The notes under the pieces: generated by a model
Database searches by the model: none
What the model was told of the DNA's origin: nothing
What the model saw: only the letters and a program-made list of their open reading frames with translations
Translations under genes and position numbers: made by a program
Part shown: piece after piece, positions 45,638-53,767 of the stretch
Position numbering within the stretch: the stretch's first letter is position 1
Layout: each line of letters opens with the position of its first letter
Source: Kitasatospora atroaurantiaca
Lineage (GTDB): Bacteria > Actinomycetota > Actinomycetes > Streptomycetales > Streptomycetaceae
Reading direction: 5' to 3'
DNA length: 64,000 bases
Assembly (NCBI RefSeq): GCF_007828955.1
Contig: NZ_VIVR01000001.1
Location: forward strand, 3,472,001 to 3,536,000

Positions 45638-45708
45638 GTTGGCGAGATCCCCAAGCTCAGAGCACACTCGCAGGCTTGACTCCGGCCTTTGAGGCTCCAC
45701 CACCCGCG
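45638..45708 (+). repeat. 72-bp interspersed repeat, copy 3
   Basis: Begins GTTGGCGAGATCCCCAAGCT and ends CACCACCCGCG. It is nearly full length against copy 1, about 830 bp away. Confidence 0.7.
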
Positions 45709-45809
45709 AGAGCGAATGCGACATACCGACAGGTCAGTTGGCTGTGCACCGCTCCTCTTCAGAGCAATACTCATCGCCGTCCGGTGGGTGGGAGCAACCC
45801 CGGCACCCA

Positions 45810-45884
45810 CCCAAATGTGGGAGAGGACTGCCACCGACTATAGAGTCGGCGAGCGGTCGTCCAAGATCGTGACACACATTTGGG
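45810..45884 (+). promoter_or_regulatory. Leader with long-range inverted repeat covering the ribosome-site region
   Basis: CCCAAATGTG (45810-45819) is the exact complement of CACATTTGGG (45875-45884), whose end adjoins the GGGAGGG ribosome site. Between them lies a small hairpin CCGACTATAGAGTCGG. If transcribed as one leader, the arms could occlude the ribosome site of the gene at 45898. Confidence 0.4.
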
Positions 45885-45897
45885 AGGGATCACACTG

Positions 45898-46344
45898 ATG
45901 CACTTGAAGAAGGTCACCGCTGTCGTGTCTGCCACCAGCAGCCTGCTGCTGGGTGGCGTCATAGCTGCTCCTGCCGCTCATGCCGGTGCCTACGGGTGCG
46001 CAGGCAACCAGGTCTACTCGGCAACGGTCTACGGCAACCTGGGCAACAGCTGGCAGGGCAAGAAGATCGGCAACGTCTACACGTACTTCGACGGCACCTA
46101 CAACTGCACGGTGTTCGTCAAGGCTGTCTATGTCGGCACGAAAACCTACACCGCGGTCGACATAAGCAACCAGCGCAACGACACCACCCAGCCGTTCGGC
46201 GGAGACCGGGGCAACTACGCCAGCTACGCCGGCCCCGTGAAGATTGACGGCCGCAATACCTGTGTGTCCGAGTACGCCTACGCCGAGGACACCAACGGCA
46301 CGGCCATGGCCAGCTGGTCCCCCGGTTGGCACTCCTGCGGCTGA
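45898..46344 (+). CDS. Secreted protein of unknown function, 148 aa
   Basis: Signal peptide MHLKKVTAVVSATSSLLLGG ... APAAHA, then a mature domain of about 118 residues rich in Tyr, Asn, Gly and Thr with four cysteines (YGCAG, YNCTV, NTCVSEY, HSCG), likely two disulfides. ATG 45898 has GGGAGGG 9 bases upstream. Size and composition resemble the two secreted proteins at the left end of the island. No family recognised. Confidence 0.8.
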   Translation: MHLKKVTAVVSATSSLLLGGVIAAPAAHAGAYGCAGNQVYSATVYGNLGNSWQGKKIGNVYTYFDGTYNCTVFVKAVYVGTKTYTAVDISNQRNDTTQPFGGDRGNYASYAGPVKIDGRNTCVSEYAYAEDTNGTAMASWSPGWHSCG

Positions 46345-46507
46345 GACCCGCCCTGGCCTCGGAACGAGGTCCTGCTCCAGCGGACGAGGCTGAGTGTCTA
46401 ACTGCGCTACAACGGCCCCGCACCTTGGCGAACAACCACGGATGTTCAGGGACTTCCCGCGCAGGTCGGCGGTACTCTTCCTCCAGATCGACCTAGCGCT
46501 TGGGTTG

Positions 46508-46555
46508 CTTCGGGACGAAGGCCGTGGGTTCAAATCCGGCCACCCCAACCCAGTA
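46508..46555 (+). repeat. Third att-like copy: tRNA-Pro 3' fragment
   Basis: Shares CGGGACGAAG, GCCGTGGGTTCAAATC, CCACCCC and CCCAGTA with tRNA-Pro(CGG), with a 2-base deletion and a few substitutions. Upstream, TAGCGCTT also recalls the D arm. It cannot form a functional tRNA. It is 60-70 bp from integrase tail C, the same arrangement as the right-end copy. Confidence 0.75.
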
Positions 46556-46616
46556 ACACCGGCCCTGAGTGCTTCTCCCGGGCCTATGGGGAGACTTCCG
46601 GGAGAAATTGCAGTGG

Positions 46617-46735
46617 GAACGGTCTCGGCGGTCCTGCTGATACGCCGTCAACAGAGCGTCGAGCGCCGCCACGGACGACCCTGGCGACATTCACCGACGA
46701 GCCCCCAAGGCCGCGTCCCGCAGACCGGCGCTCGG
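46617..46735 (-). pseudogene. Integrase C-terminal tail C
   Basis: The minus strand reads LRDAALGARR, a stop, then MSPGSSVAALDALLTAYQQ, matching the extreme C-terminus of remnants A and B (WEAAxxARRxMSPxSPVAxLDxLL). Only the last 35 or so codons survive. It adjoins the third att-like copy. Confidence 0.7.
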
Positions 46736-46906
46736 TCCACACCGACACAATGGCAAGCTCCGAGCCAGCGCCCCTGGCTCCTCGAGCACAGCGGTTGGGC
46801 CGGTGCCGATCGGCACCTGGCCGCAGGACAACCAGGCCGGACCTGGATGCCGACCAGGGAGCGCTATCGCGCCGTTCCGCCGACGGGGCGAGTAGGATCC
46901 GCGAGC

Positions 46907-47851
46907 ATGGCCCTGAGCATGAGCGACGTGGACCGGTTCGAGGCTGCCAGGCCCCGGCTGGAGGCCATTGCCTACCGGCTGCTCGGCTCGGCGGGTGAGG
47001 CGGAGGACGCCGTGCAGGAGACGTTCCTGCGCTGGCAGGCGACCGACGTCGACCGAATCGAGGTGCCCGAGGCCTGGCTGACGAAGGTCCTCACCAACTT
47101 CTGCCTCAATCAGCTGACTTCGGCACGCGCCCGGCGTGAGACGTACGTGGGACGGTGGCTCCCCGAGCCGCTGCTCGCCGGGGACCCGATGCTCGGCCCG
47201 GCCGACACCGTGGAGCAGCGCGAGTCGGTGTCGTACGCCGTTCTCGTCCTGCTGGAGCGCCTGTCGCCCAACGAGCGGGCGGTGTACGTGCTGCGCGAGG
47301 CCTTCGACTACCCGCACCGGGAGATCGCCGAGATCCTGGGCATCAGCGAGGCCGCCGGCCAGCAGATCTACCACCGGGCCAAGAAGCACGTCGCGGACGG
47401 CAAGGCGCGCACCGAGATCGACGAGGCCACCGCCCGCAGGATCGTCGAGGAATTCCTGGCCGCGGCGACCAGCGGCCGTACCGAACCCCTCGTACGCCTG
47501 CTCACCCAGGACGCCGTCTCGGTCGGCGACGGCGGTGGGAAGGTCCCGGCCCGCGCGAAGGCATTCGAGGGCGCGCTCGCGGTCGCCAAGTTCCTGCGCG
47601 GCCTGTTCAAGCCCAGCGAGGCCAAGCGGGCCTATGTCGGCGGCGCGCCCGAGATCCACGCCACGACCGCCAACGGCGAGCCCGCCATCGTGGCGGTCGT
47701 GGACGGCCGGGTCGTCGGGATCACGTGCCTGGAGGTCACCGCGGAGGGCATCGCCGCGGTCCGCAGCCAGGTCAACCCCGACAAGCTCGTGCGCGCGACC
47801 GAGCAGTGGGCCGCCGCGGACCACGGGGATTCCCCGCTCTGCACCCTCTGA
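46907..47851 (+). CDS. ECF41-group RNA polymerase sigma factor with SnoaL-like tail
   Basis: A 314-residue extracytoplasmic-function sigma factor. Region 2 (YRLLGSAGEAEDAVQETFLRW) and region 4 (LSPNERAVYVLREAFDYPHREIAEILGISEAAGQQIYHRAKKH) are followed by a SnoaL-like domain of about 130 residues. The tail carries both ECF41 hallmarks, DGGGK (near 205) and NPDKL (near 289), by which the fused domain controls the sigma factor in place of an anti-sigma. ATG 46907; ATG 46919 is a possible shorter start. The oxidoreductase gene downstream is the type of partner this group normally regulates. Confidence 0.92.
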   Translation: MALSMSDVDRFEAARPRLEAIAYRLLGSAGEAEDAVQETFLRWQATDVDRIEVPEAWLTKVLTNFCLNQLTSARARRETYVGRWLPEPLLAGDPMLGPADTVEQRESVSYAVLVLLERLSPNERAVYVLREAFDYPHREIAEILGISEAAGQQIYHRAKKHVADGKARTEIDEATARRIVEEFLAAATSGRTEPLVRLLTQDAVSVGDGGGKVPARAKAFEGALAVAKFLRGLFKPSEAKRAYVGGAPEIHATTANGEPAIVAVVDGRVVGITCLEVTAEGIAAVRSQVNPDKLVRATEQWAAADHGDSPLCTL

Positions 47852-47868
47852 TCCGATACAACGCACGC

Positions 47869-47884
47869 TGTGACGTGCTTCACA
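47869..47884. promoter_or_regulatory. Perfect Crp-type palindrome TGTGA-N6-TCACA
   Basis: TGTGACGTGCTTCACA matches the classical Crp half-site pair exactly. It is 17 bp after the sigma-gene stop and 93 bp before the oxidoreductase start. The Crp encoded at 26889 has an SRETV recognition helix of the kind that reads TGTGA. Binding is inferred. Confidence 0.5.
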
Positions 47885-47976
47885 TCCCGATCCTGTCAGG
47901 AAACGCCGGGCTGCCCGGTTCAAGGGGCGAAACCGCGCAAGACAACGGCGGACCCCGCGCAGACAGGAGCAGGCAC

Positions 47977-49182
47977 ATGCAGCACCGCATCGTCGTCCTC
48001 GGAGCCGGCTACACCGGAGCCATCGCCGCCGGCCGCCTCGCCAAGCGGCTGCACCGCGAGGACGTCGCCATCACCCTCGTCAACCCCGAGCCCGACTTCG
48101 TCGAGCGTGTCCGGCTGCACCAGCTCGCGACCGGCCAGGACCTCGCGCCCCGGCCGTTCAGCGAGATGTTCGCGGGCGCGGGCGTGGAACTGAAGCTTGC
48201 GAGGGTCACCGCCGTGGACGTGGACCGCAAGACGGTGACGATCACCGCCGTGGACGGCCCCGCACCGGAGGATCTTGAGTACGACACGCTGGTCTACGCC
48301 CTCGGCAGCGGCTGGAACGACGAGGGCGTACCCGGCACCGCCGAACACGCCCACGAGGTCTCCAGCCGCCCCGGAGCCCTCCGCCTGCGCGAGCGCCTGG
48401 CCGCCCTGGACGCCGGTCGGCCCGTGGTCGTGGTCGGCGGCGGCCTGACCGGCCTGGAGGCCGCGACCGAGATCGCCGAGGCGCGCCCGGACCTCGATGT
48501 CGCCCTGGCGGCTCGCGGCGCTCTCGGTGACTGGCTCTCGGAGAAGGGGCGCGCCCACCTGCGGACAGTGGTGGACAAGCTCGGCATCAAGGTCCACGAA
48601 CACACGGCGGTCACCGCCGTGGAGGCGGACGGCGTGACGGCGGCCGACGGCACGACCATCCCCGCCGAGGTCACCGTCTGGACCACCGGCTTCGCCGTCC
48701 ACCCGATCGCCCATGCCACCGCCCTGGAGCTCACCGACCGCGGCCAGATCGTGGTCGACTCCACGACGCGCTCGGTCTCCCACCCGGACGTGTACGCCGT
48801 GGGTGACGCGGCGATGGCGATCGGCCCGGGCGGAAAGCCCCTCCGTATGTCCTGCGCCTCGGGCGTTCCCATGGCCTGGCAGGCCGCCGACGCCATCGCC
48901 GCCCGCCTCACCGACACCAAGGTCCCCAGCGTCACCATCCGCTACTTCCAGCAGTGCATCTCCCTCGGCCGCAAGGAGGGCCTGGTCCAGTTCGTCACCG
49001 CCGACGACCGAGCGGTCGACCGCGCCCTCACGGGCCGCGTGGCCGCCCTCTACAAGGAACTGATCTGCAAGGGCGCGGCCTGGGGCGTCGCCAACCCAAC
49101 CGCGGGCATCCCGTCCCGGCGCCGGCGTGTCGTGCGGCAGGAGAACCGAAGCCGCGCACGGGTGGAGGCGACCGCGGCCTGA
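47977..49182 (+). CDS. FAD-dependent NAD(P)H oxidoreductase, NDH-2-like
   Basis: A 401-residue pyridine-nucleotide-disulfide-type flavoprotein. FAD-binding IVVLGAGYTGAIAAGRLA at the N-terminus, NAD-binding VVVVGGGLTGLEAATEIAE near 150, and the second FAD contact VYAVGDAAMA near 272. No redox CxxC pair, so it is of the NDH-2/ferredoxin-reductase-like branch. ATG 47977 with AGGAG upstream. It is the probable target gene of the ECF41 factor encoded 125 bp upstream, and may share its transcript. Confidence 0.88.
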   Translation: MQHRIVVLGAGYTGAIAAGRLAKRLHREDVAITLVNPEPDFVERVRLHQLATGQDLAPRPFSEMFAGAGVELKLARVTAVDVDRKTVTITAVDGPAPEDLEYDTLVYALGSGWNDEGVPGTAEHAHEVSSRPGALRLRERLAALDAGRPVVVVGGGLTGLEAATEIAEARPDLDVALAARGALGDWLSEKGRAHLRTVVDKLGIKVHEHTAVTAVEADGVTAADGTTIPAEVTVWTTGFAVHPIAHATALELTDRGQIVVDSTTRSVSHPDVYAVGDAAMAIGPGGKPLRMSCASGVPMAWQAADAIAARLTDTKVPSVTIRYFQQCISLGRKEGLVQFVTADDRAVDRALTGRVAALYKELICKGAAWGVANPTAGIPSRRRRVVRQENRSRARVEATAA

Positions 49183-49360
49183 CCCCGCCCCATGGGGCAT
49201 CAGAGGGGATGCACCAGCTTCAAGGCGAGGCGTCGGCACAGCGTCTGCCATACAGCAGCGAAGTACAGCAACCAGGCCATCTAGCAGTGACCGTCAGCGC
49301 CCCTCCCACCACCCGTGACCTGCACAGATGACCTCAGCGACCACGCTGCCTGCAATTCGC

Positions 49361-49452
49361 GACGAAGAGGCCGTGGGTTCAGATCCCGCCACCCCGACGC
49401 AGTAGTACCAGGTCAAAGGCCTGATCCTCAGTGAGGATCAGGCCCTTGACTG
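49361..49452 (+). repeat. attR-like copy of the tRNA-Pro 3' half plus terminator
   Basis: 88 of 92 bases match 37450-37541, including the duplicated terminator hairpin (49412-49450). The substitutions in the T-loop and near the CCA position, and the absence of a 5' half, show it is not a tRNA gene. It marks the right end of a 12-kb insertion. Confidence 0.85.
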
Positions 49453-49516
49453 ATGTCTGGACCTCCTTGGGAGTGGATCATGGAATGTCACTCCCGGCCC
49501 ACTCCCCCATCCGGCA

Positions 49517-49620
49517 TTACTGACACACCTTCAGGCGAGCGTCGAGCACGGCCACTGGCGAGCTCGCCGATATCTCCCGCCTCGCCTCCAACGCTGCCTC
49601 CCAGAACTCCGCCCTGCGCG
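49517..49620 (-). pseudogene. Integrase C-terminal tail D
   Basis: The minus strand reads EFWEAALEARREISASSPVA, then VLDARLKVCQ and TAA, the C-terminal end of the same integrase family. It lies 65 bp from the right att-like repeat, the usual int-att spacing. Confidence 0.7.
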
Positions 49621-49835
49621 ACCGGCCGAGCCAGCAGCCGTGCCCGCGCTGCCGGGCCGGCGCGCCGTGCCACGACCAGTACGGCAAGCCGATCCCGCCG
49701 CACCCGGCGCGGTACGACGGCGCGCGCAGGCAGGCGCACCGGGCGGGCGCCCGCGAGCCGGCGCCGATCGAGAAAGTCCGCCCGGTGCCGCCGGAGCCCG
49801 AAACGCCCCCTTCGGCGCCGCCCGGCCGCTGCGGA
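49619..49835 (+). pseudogene. Zinc-finger protein gene remnant
   Basis: One frame reads QQPCPRCRAGAPCHDQYGKP, then HPARYDGARRQAHRAG and PIEKVRPVPPEPE. This fits the small CPxC...C zinc-finger proteins found in actinomycete phages and mobile elements. It has no start and runs directly out of integrase tail D, then loses the frame. Probably truncated at both ends. Confidence 0.45.
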
Positions 49836-49981
49836 GCTCACCGACCTCGACGGCTTCTTCCGCCAGGGCCGCGAGCGCGCCCGCCTCGACCCGCCGGCTG
49901 CCCAAGCTGTTTCGTCGATGATCACCCCATTTGTGATCACGGTTCGGTGACCATCCGTCCGCCGATGTTGATCACACTTCC

Positions 49982-50803
49982 GTGCTGTTCGAGCGGCCGA
50001 TAGGTTGCGGCGTCCAGACACGTGATCACAACGGGGGCTTCACCATTTCCACTCCGCCCGCCGAGGTGCCCTACGGCGCCCCGCCCGCAGAGCCCACCAT
50101 CGACACCCCGGTCCCGAGCCAGCCGGCCTACGGCGAGGGTCAACTCAGCTGCCGCTACTGCGGGTCCGTCCCGGCCGTGGAAGCGAACTTCCGCGGGCAT
50201 CAGGGCCTCATCGTGATCCTGCGGTACCTGAAGCGCCAGGGCCCGTACTGCCGCACCTGCGGCATCGCCTCGCACCGCGACATGACCTCCGACAGCCTCT
50301 GGCAGGGCTGGTGGGGCATCCCGTCGATGATCGTCAACCCGATCGTCATGCTGATCAACATCCCGCAGCGCCTGAAGGTCAACAAGCTGGCCGAGCCGCT
50401 GCCCGGCGCGCCGCGCCCGCCGATGAACCCCGGGAAGCCGGTCTATCTGCGGCCGACGATCCTCGGCGCGCTCATCCCGGCGATCCTCATCTCGCTGATC
50501 GTCCTCGTGGAGCGGGGTGACCCCGAGTTCGCCAAGGTGGGCGACTGCATCCGCAACAACAACGCGATCGTCCTGCCCGGCGTCGACGACAACAACCCGG
50601 ATGTCGAGGTGCTCTCCTGCTCCGACCCGAAGGCCGAGGCAAAGGTCGTCGGCCGGGAGGAGGACACCATCGACGGCCGCACCGCCTGCCAGAAGTACCC
50701 GAATGCCGACGGTTTCTTCAGCTACAAGCGGGACAGCGAGAAGTACACCCTCTGCCTGCAGTCGCTGAAGCCGCGATCGGGTTCGGTACTCAACCCGTCC
50801 TGA
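49982..50803 (+). CDS. Membrane protein with N-terminal zinc ribbon
   Basis: A Pro-rich N-terminus, then a zinc ribbon-like CRYCG ... CRTCG pair (about 60 and 90), two hydrophobic segments (WWGIPSMIVNPIVMLINI and LGALIPAILISLIVLV), and an extracytoplasmic domain with three cysteines (DCIRNN, LSCSD, TACQKY, plus LCLQS) like the LppU/SCO3897-type domain. GTG 49982 lacks a ribosome site. The spacing of GGGGG before codon 50053 (ATT) hints that an original ATG may have changed to ATT, so the true start is uncertain. Function unknown. Confidence 0.7.
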   Translation: MLFERPIGCGVQTRDHNGGFTISTPPAEVPYGAPPAEPTIDTPVPSQPAYGEGQLSCRYCGSVPAVEANFRGHQGLIVILRYLKRQGPYCRTCGIASHRDMTSDSLWQGWWGIPSMIVNPIVMLINIPQRLKVNKLAEPLPGAPRPPMNPGKPVYLRPTILGALIPAILISLIVLVERGDPEFAKVGDCIRNNNAIVLPGVDDNNPDVEVLSCSDPKAEAKVVGREEDTIDGRTACQKYPNADGFFSYKRDSEKYTLCLQSLKPRSGSVLNPS

Positions 50804-50808
50804 GGCGG

Positions 50809-50950
50809 TCAGGCCAGGCCGTTCTCCCGGAGGGCCGGCCAGGTGTGGCCGGCCACGTCCGGGTCGTCGAGGTCTGCGTCGAGCAGACGAGTGGCGGTGG
50901 CGATCCGGTGTCGCAGGGTGTTCCGGTGCACACCGAGGTCGGCGGCGCGT
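50809..50950 (-). pseudogene. PucR-type regulator C-terminal fragment
   Basis: The minus strand reads ADLGVHRNTLRHRIATATRL and LDADLDDPDVAGHTWPALRE, ending NGLA and TGA. This is the C-terminal HTH of PucR/CdaR-family regulators. The frame is lost upstream near 50950, so only about 47 codons remain. Confidence 0.7.
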
Positions 50951-51024
50951 AAGCGACTCTGCCGCCGGTGCTCGGGTCGAAGACGGCGCGAGCGTAAATC
51001 CCGTCATCCGGACCAAGTAGTAGC

Positions 51025-51160
51025 GTCAAAGGCCGCGGCGACGGCGTCGAGGCCGCTTCGGCTGTGCCTGCTCAGGTCGGTGCCCTTGGGGAAGTACTGG
51101 CGAAGGAGGCCGTTGGTGTTCTCGTTGGTGCCGCGTTGCCAGGGGCTGTGCGCCCTCCGG
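51025..51160 (-). mobile_element. IS30-family transposase fragment
   Basis: The minus strand reads [20 protein letters not shown] and KGTDLSRHS, a diagnostic stretch of the IS30 DDE domain containing the catalytic Glu region. About 45 codons remain; no inverted repeats or full transposase are present. Confidence 0.75.
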
Positions 51161-51216
51161 CGTTGCCCCCGGCCAGGCAGCCCCGGAGCTGGTCGCAGCG
51201 GCCACCGGGGAGGTGG

Positions 51217-52503
51217 TCACTTCGGCAGGTCGCGGGTGGTCCGCAGTGGCGAGAAGAAGATCGGGACCCAGACCACCGCGAGTCCCGCCGCTCCGACCAG
51301 CAGCGCGGCCCGGACGCCGACGAACTGGCCGAGCAGCCCGGCGATGGCCGAGCCAGCGCAGAGCGCTCCGGTCAGAACGAACCGCATGGTGGCGTTCATC
51401 CGGCCGAGCATCGCGTCCGGGGTCAGGGCCTGCCGGAAGCTCACCTTGAGCACGTTGTCGATGCCGACCTTGAAGGTCGTCACCAGCCAGGCCACGGCGG
51501 CGAGCCAGAGCGCCGGGCCTCGGTCGACGAGTGCGACGGGCAGCCCGAACGGGGCCACCGCCAGCCCCATCATCCAGAGCACCCGGCCCGCCCCGAACCG
51601 GTGCGCCAGGCGACGGGCGCAGAGCGATCCCAGAAAGATCCCGAGGCCACCAACTGCGAAGAAGAGACCGAGCGCCCAGTCGGGCAGGCCCAGCTCGCGG
51701 GTGAACAGCACCGGCAGCAGGGTCTGGCAGAGCTGGATCGACAGGTTGGTGAAGGCTCCCGCGAGCGCGATGGACCGTAGCATCGGATCACCGAAGACGA
51801 AGCGCAGGCCCTCACGGACCTCCTGCGCGAGATTCGTGTCGGCTCGGCACTCCCGGATCCGTTCGGCCCGACGGACCCTCAGCAGGCAAGCGGCCGACCA
51901 CAGGTAGCTGACCGCGTCGACGGCGACCGCGGCCGGTGCGCCGACCACGGACAGCAGGAAGCCCCCGGCGCCGCGGCCGCCGACCTGGGTGAGCGCGTCG
52001 GCCGTCACCAGGTGGGCGTTCGCCTCGGTCAGCCGGTCCCGACCGACCAGGTCCGGGAGATGGCTCAAGGAGGCCACGTCGAAGAACACCGTGGCGGTGC
52101 CGCAGAGCAGCACCACGGCGTAGAGCTGGTGGATCGTGAGGTGTCCGAGCGCCCAGGTGATCGGCACGGAGGCCAGCACGACGGTGCGCACCAGATCGGC
52201 AGTGATCATGAGGCGGCGCTTGCGCATCCGGTCGACCCAGGCCCCGGCCGGCAGGCCGACGACCAGGAACGAGAGTGTGCCGAGCGTCGCCAACAGCCCC
52301 ACCTGGCCCGGGGATGCGTGCAGCGCCGACACCGCGACCAGAGGGATCGCCAGGGAGCCGACCGCGCTGCCGAGCTTGCTCACCGCGGCGGCGGTGAACA
52401 GCAGCCGGAAGGCCTGGTCGCGGACGAGGGAGCGGGGCGGCGCGGACTGGGCCGTCGGAGCGGAGGTCGGAGCGGAGGGCCGCGCCTGCTGGGCTGTGGT
52501 CAT
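51217..52503 (-). CDS. MFS transporter (MFS_3, enterobactin-exporter-like)
   Basis: A 428-residue 12-TM major facilitator. The loop between TM2 and TM3 carries GLPAGAWVDRMRKRRLM, the family A-motif variant, and LFFAVGGLGIFLGSLCARRL lies in the second half. A Ser/Thr/Pro-rich 30-residue cytoplasmic N-terminus precedes TM1. ATG 52503. Divergent from an ArsR-type regulator gene, which probably controls it. Drug or metabolite efflux is likely; the substrate is unknown. Confidence 0.88.
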   Translation of the reverse strand: MTTAQQARPSAPTSAPTAQSAPPRSLVRDQAFRLLFTAAAVSKLGSAVGSLAIPLVAVSALHASPGQVGLLATLGTLSFLVVGLPAGAWVDRMRKRRLMITADLVRTVVLASVPITWALGHLTIHQLYAVVLLCGTATVFFDVASLSHLPDLVGRDRLTEANAHLVTADALTQVGGRGAGGFLLSVVGAPAAVAVDAVSYLWSAACLLRVRRAERIRECRADTNLAQEVREGLRFVFGDPMLRSIALAGAFTNLSIQLCQTLLPVLFTRELGLPDWALGLFFAVGGLGIFLGSLCARRLAHRFGAGRVLWMMGLAVAPFGLPVALVDRGPALWLAAVAWLVTTFKVGIDNVLKVSFRQALTPDAMLGRMNATMRFVLTGALCAGSAIAGLLGQFVGVRAALLVGAAGLAVVWVPIFFSPLRTTRDLPK

Positions 52504-52630
52504 GAGGCGACCATGCGGGCTGTCAGCACGTCGGCTCCACGAATTTAGACTGAGCTGAATCGGCAGCGGCACGATGTCGAGGATCCCGGTGGTCCAGCCG
52601 AAGGCCATGCCGAGTGAACCGGAGGTCGGC

Positions 52631-53611
52631 GTGCTCGAACTGTCCTTCACCACCAGCGACCTGGCGCACACCCGGTTCGCGATCTCGCCGCTGTGGGAGG
52701 TGATGGCGAGTGTCAGGAGGCTGAAGGACTCGGCCGACAACGCCCTCTACCGCCCCTGGGTCGAGCAGGTCCGACCACGGCTCTCGGCATCCGGACTGGA
52801 CTGGCGGCTCCTCTCCGAGCTCCTGCCGGACCCGCCCAGGACGATCCCCGTCTTCATCGCACCGCCGCCCTCCGTGCCGGAGCCGGACCTCGATCTGGAG
52901 CTGACGGTCCTTCGCGCCACGTCGGCCGAGCGGGTCCGGTCCGGTCTCGCAGGCCTGGGCACCCCGAGCTCGACGCGGCTCGACGCACTCCGCACGGACC
53001 CCGAGACCGGACTGGCAGAACTGGCCGGGATCATCGAGGCCTACTGGGAGCTGGCGCTGGCTCCGTACTGGCCGCGGATGCTGACGCTGCTGAGAGGAGA
53101 CGCGCTCCATCGGGCCAGGCTGCTCGCCGAGGGCGGAGCACAGCGGCTGCTCAACGATCTCGATCCCGCCATCACCTGGACCAGCGACAGTCTCCAGGTG
53201 CCCCACCGACAGGCCTCCGGCATCAAGGAGCTGGGCGGGCGCGGCCTGCTGCTGGTGCCCTCGGTCTTCGTCTGGCCCCGGGTGTACTCGATCACCAGCC
53301 CGAACTGGCAGCCGACCGTGCGCTACCCCCCACGCGGCATCGCCACGCTGTGGGAACGGACAGCGACACGCACGCCCGAGGCCCTCGCAGCGGTACTCGG
53401 GCGGTCCCGCGCGCTGCTCCTGACCGAGCTGCACGCCCCAGCCTCCACCACCGACCTGGCCCGCCGCACCGGGTTGACCGCGGGCGGGGTCTCCCAGCAA
53501 CTGACCGCACTCCGGGCAGCGGGGCTGGTCAGCCCCCACCGCACCGGTCGATACGTTCTGTACGCGAGAACGGAGCTGGCCGAGGCTCTGCTTCAGGCCT
53601 GCGACGACTGA
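52631..53611 (+). CDS. ArsR-type HTH regulator with DUF5937-like domain
   Basis: A 326-residue protein. The first 240 residues are a DUF5937-like domain (begins LELSFTTSDLAHTRFAISPL). The C-terminal winged helix reads HAPASTTDLARRTGLTAGGVSQQLTALRAAGLVSPHRTGRYVLYA. GTG 52631 follows GGAGG by 5 bases; ATGs at 52574 and 52607 are possible. Such proteins are usually divergent to an MFS gene, as here, with a short shared promoter region. Confidence 0.85.
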   Translation: MLELSFTTSDLAHTRFAISPLWEVMASVRRLKDSADNALYRPWVEQVRPRLSASGLDWRLLSELLPDPPRTIPVFIAPPPSVPEPDLDLELTVLRATSAERVRSGLAGLGTPSSTRLDALRTDPETGLAELAGIIEAYWELALAPYWPRMLTLLRGDALHRARLLAEGGAQRLLNDLDPAITWTSDSLQVPHRQASGIKELGGRGLLLVPSVFVWPRVYSITSPNWQPTVRYPPRGIATLWERTATRTPEALAAVLGRSRALLLTELHAPASTTDLARRTGLTAGGVSQQLTALRAAGLVSPHRTGRYVLYARTELAEALLQACDD

Positions 53612-53767
53612 TCCGTACAGCATCGGAGCACCGCAACCTGGCCGTCCAGCAGGGACCGCCAGCGCTCCTGGCACGAAAGGACATCGACCGCTCCGGCGCT
53701 CGACGGGCCGCATCGGTCAGGAGACCGCCGGCCGAGCTCGCAGCCAACTCGCCGCTACAGTACGGAT

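Larger units (their letters stand above)
45495..45897. other. Gene-free leader and repeat region
   Basis: 403 bp with copy 3 of the interspersed repeat and the leader of the secreted-protein gene at 45898. No supported ORF. Confidence 0.5.
46345..46906. other. Junction region without intact genes
   Basis: 562 bp between the secreted-protein gene and the ECF sigma gene. It holds the third att-like copy and integrase tail C; nothing else is supported except the presumed sigma-gene promoter at its right end. Confidence 0.6.
49183..49981. other. Right-end junction of the island
   Basis: About 800 bp without an intact gene. It contains the right att-like repeat, integrase tail D and the zinc-finger remnant. 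TGATCAC-type short palindromes (49918-49977) precede the next gene. Confidence 0.6.

Noticed and set aside
46494..46555. Second tRNA-Pro gene.
   Set aside because: The 5' half and acceptor pairing are lost and the anticodon arm carries a deletion. It is an att-type remnant.
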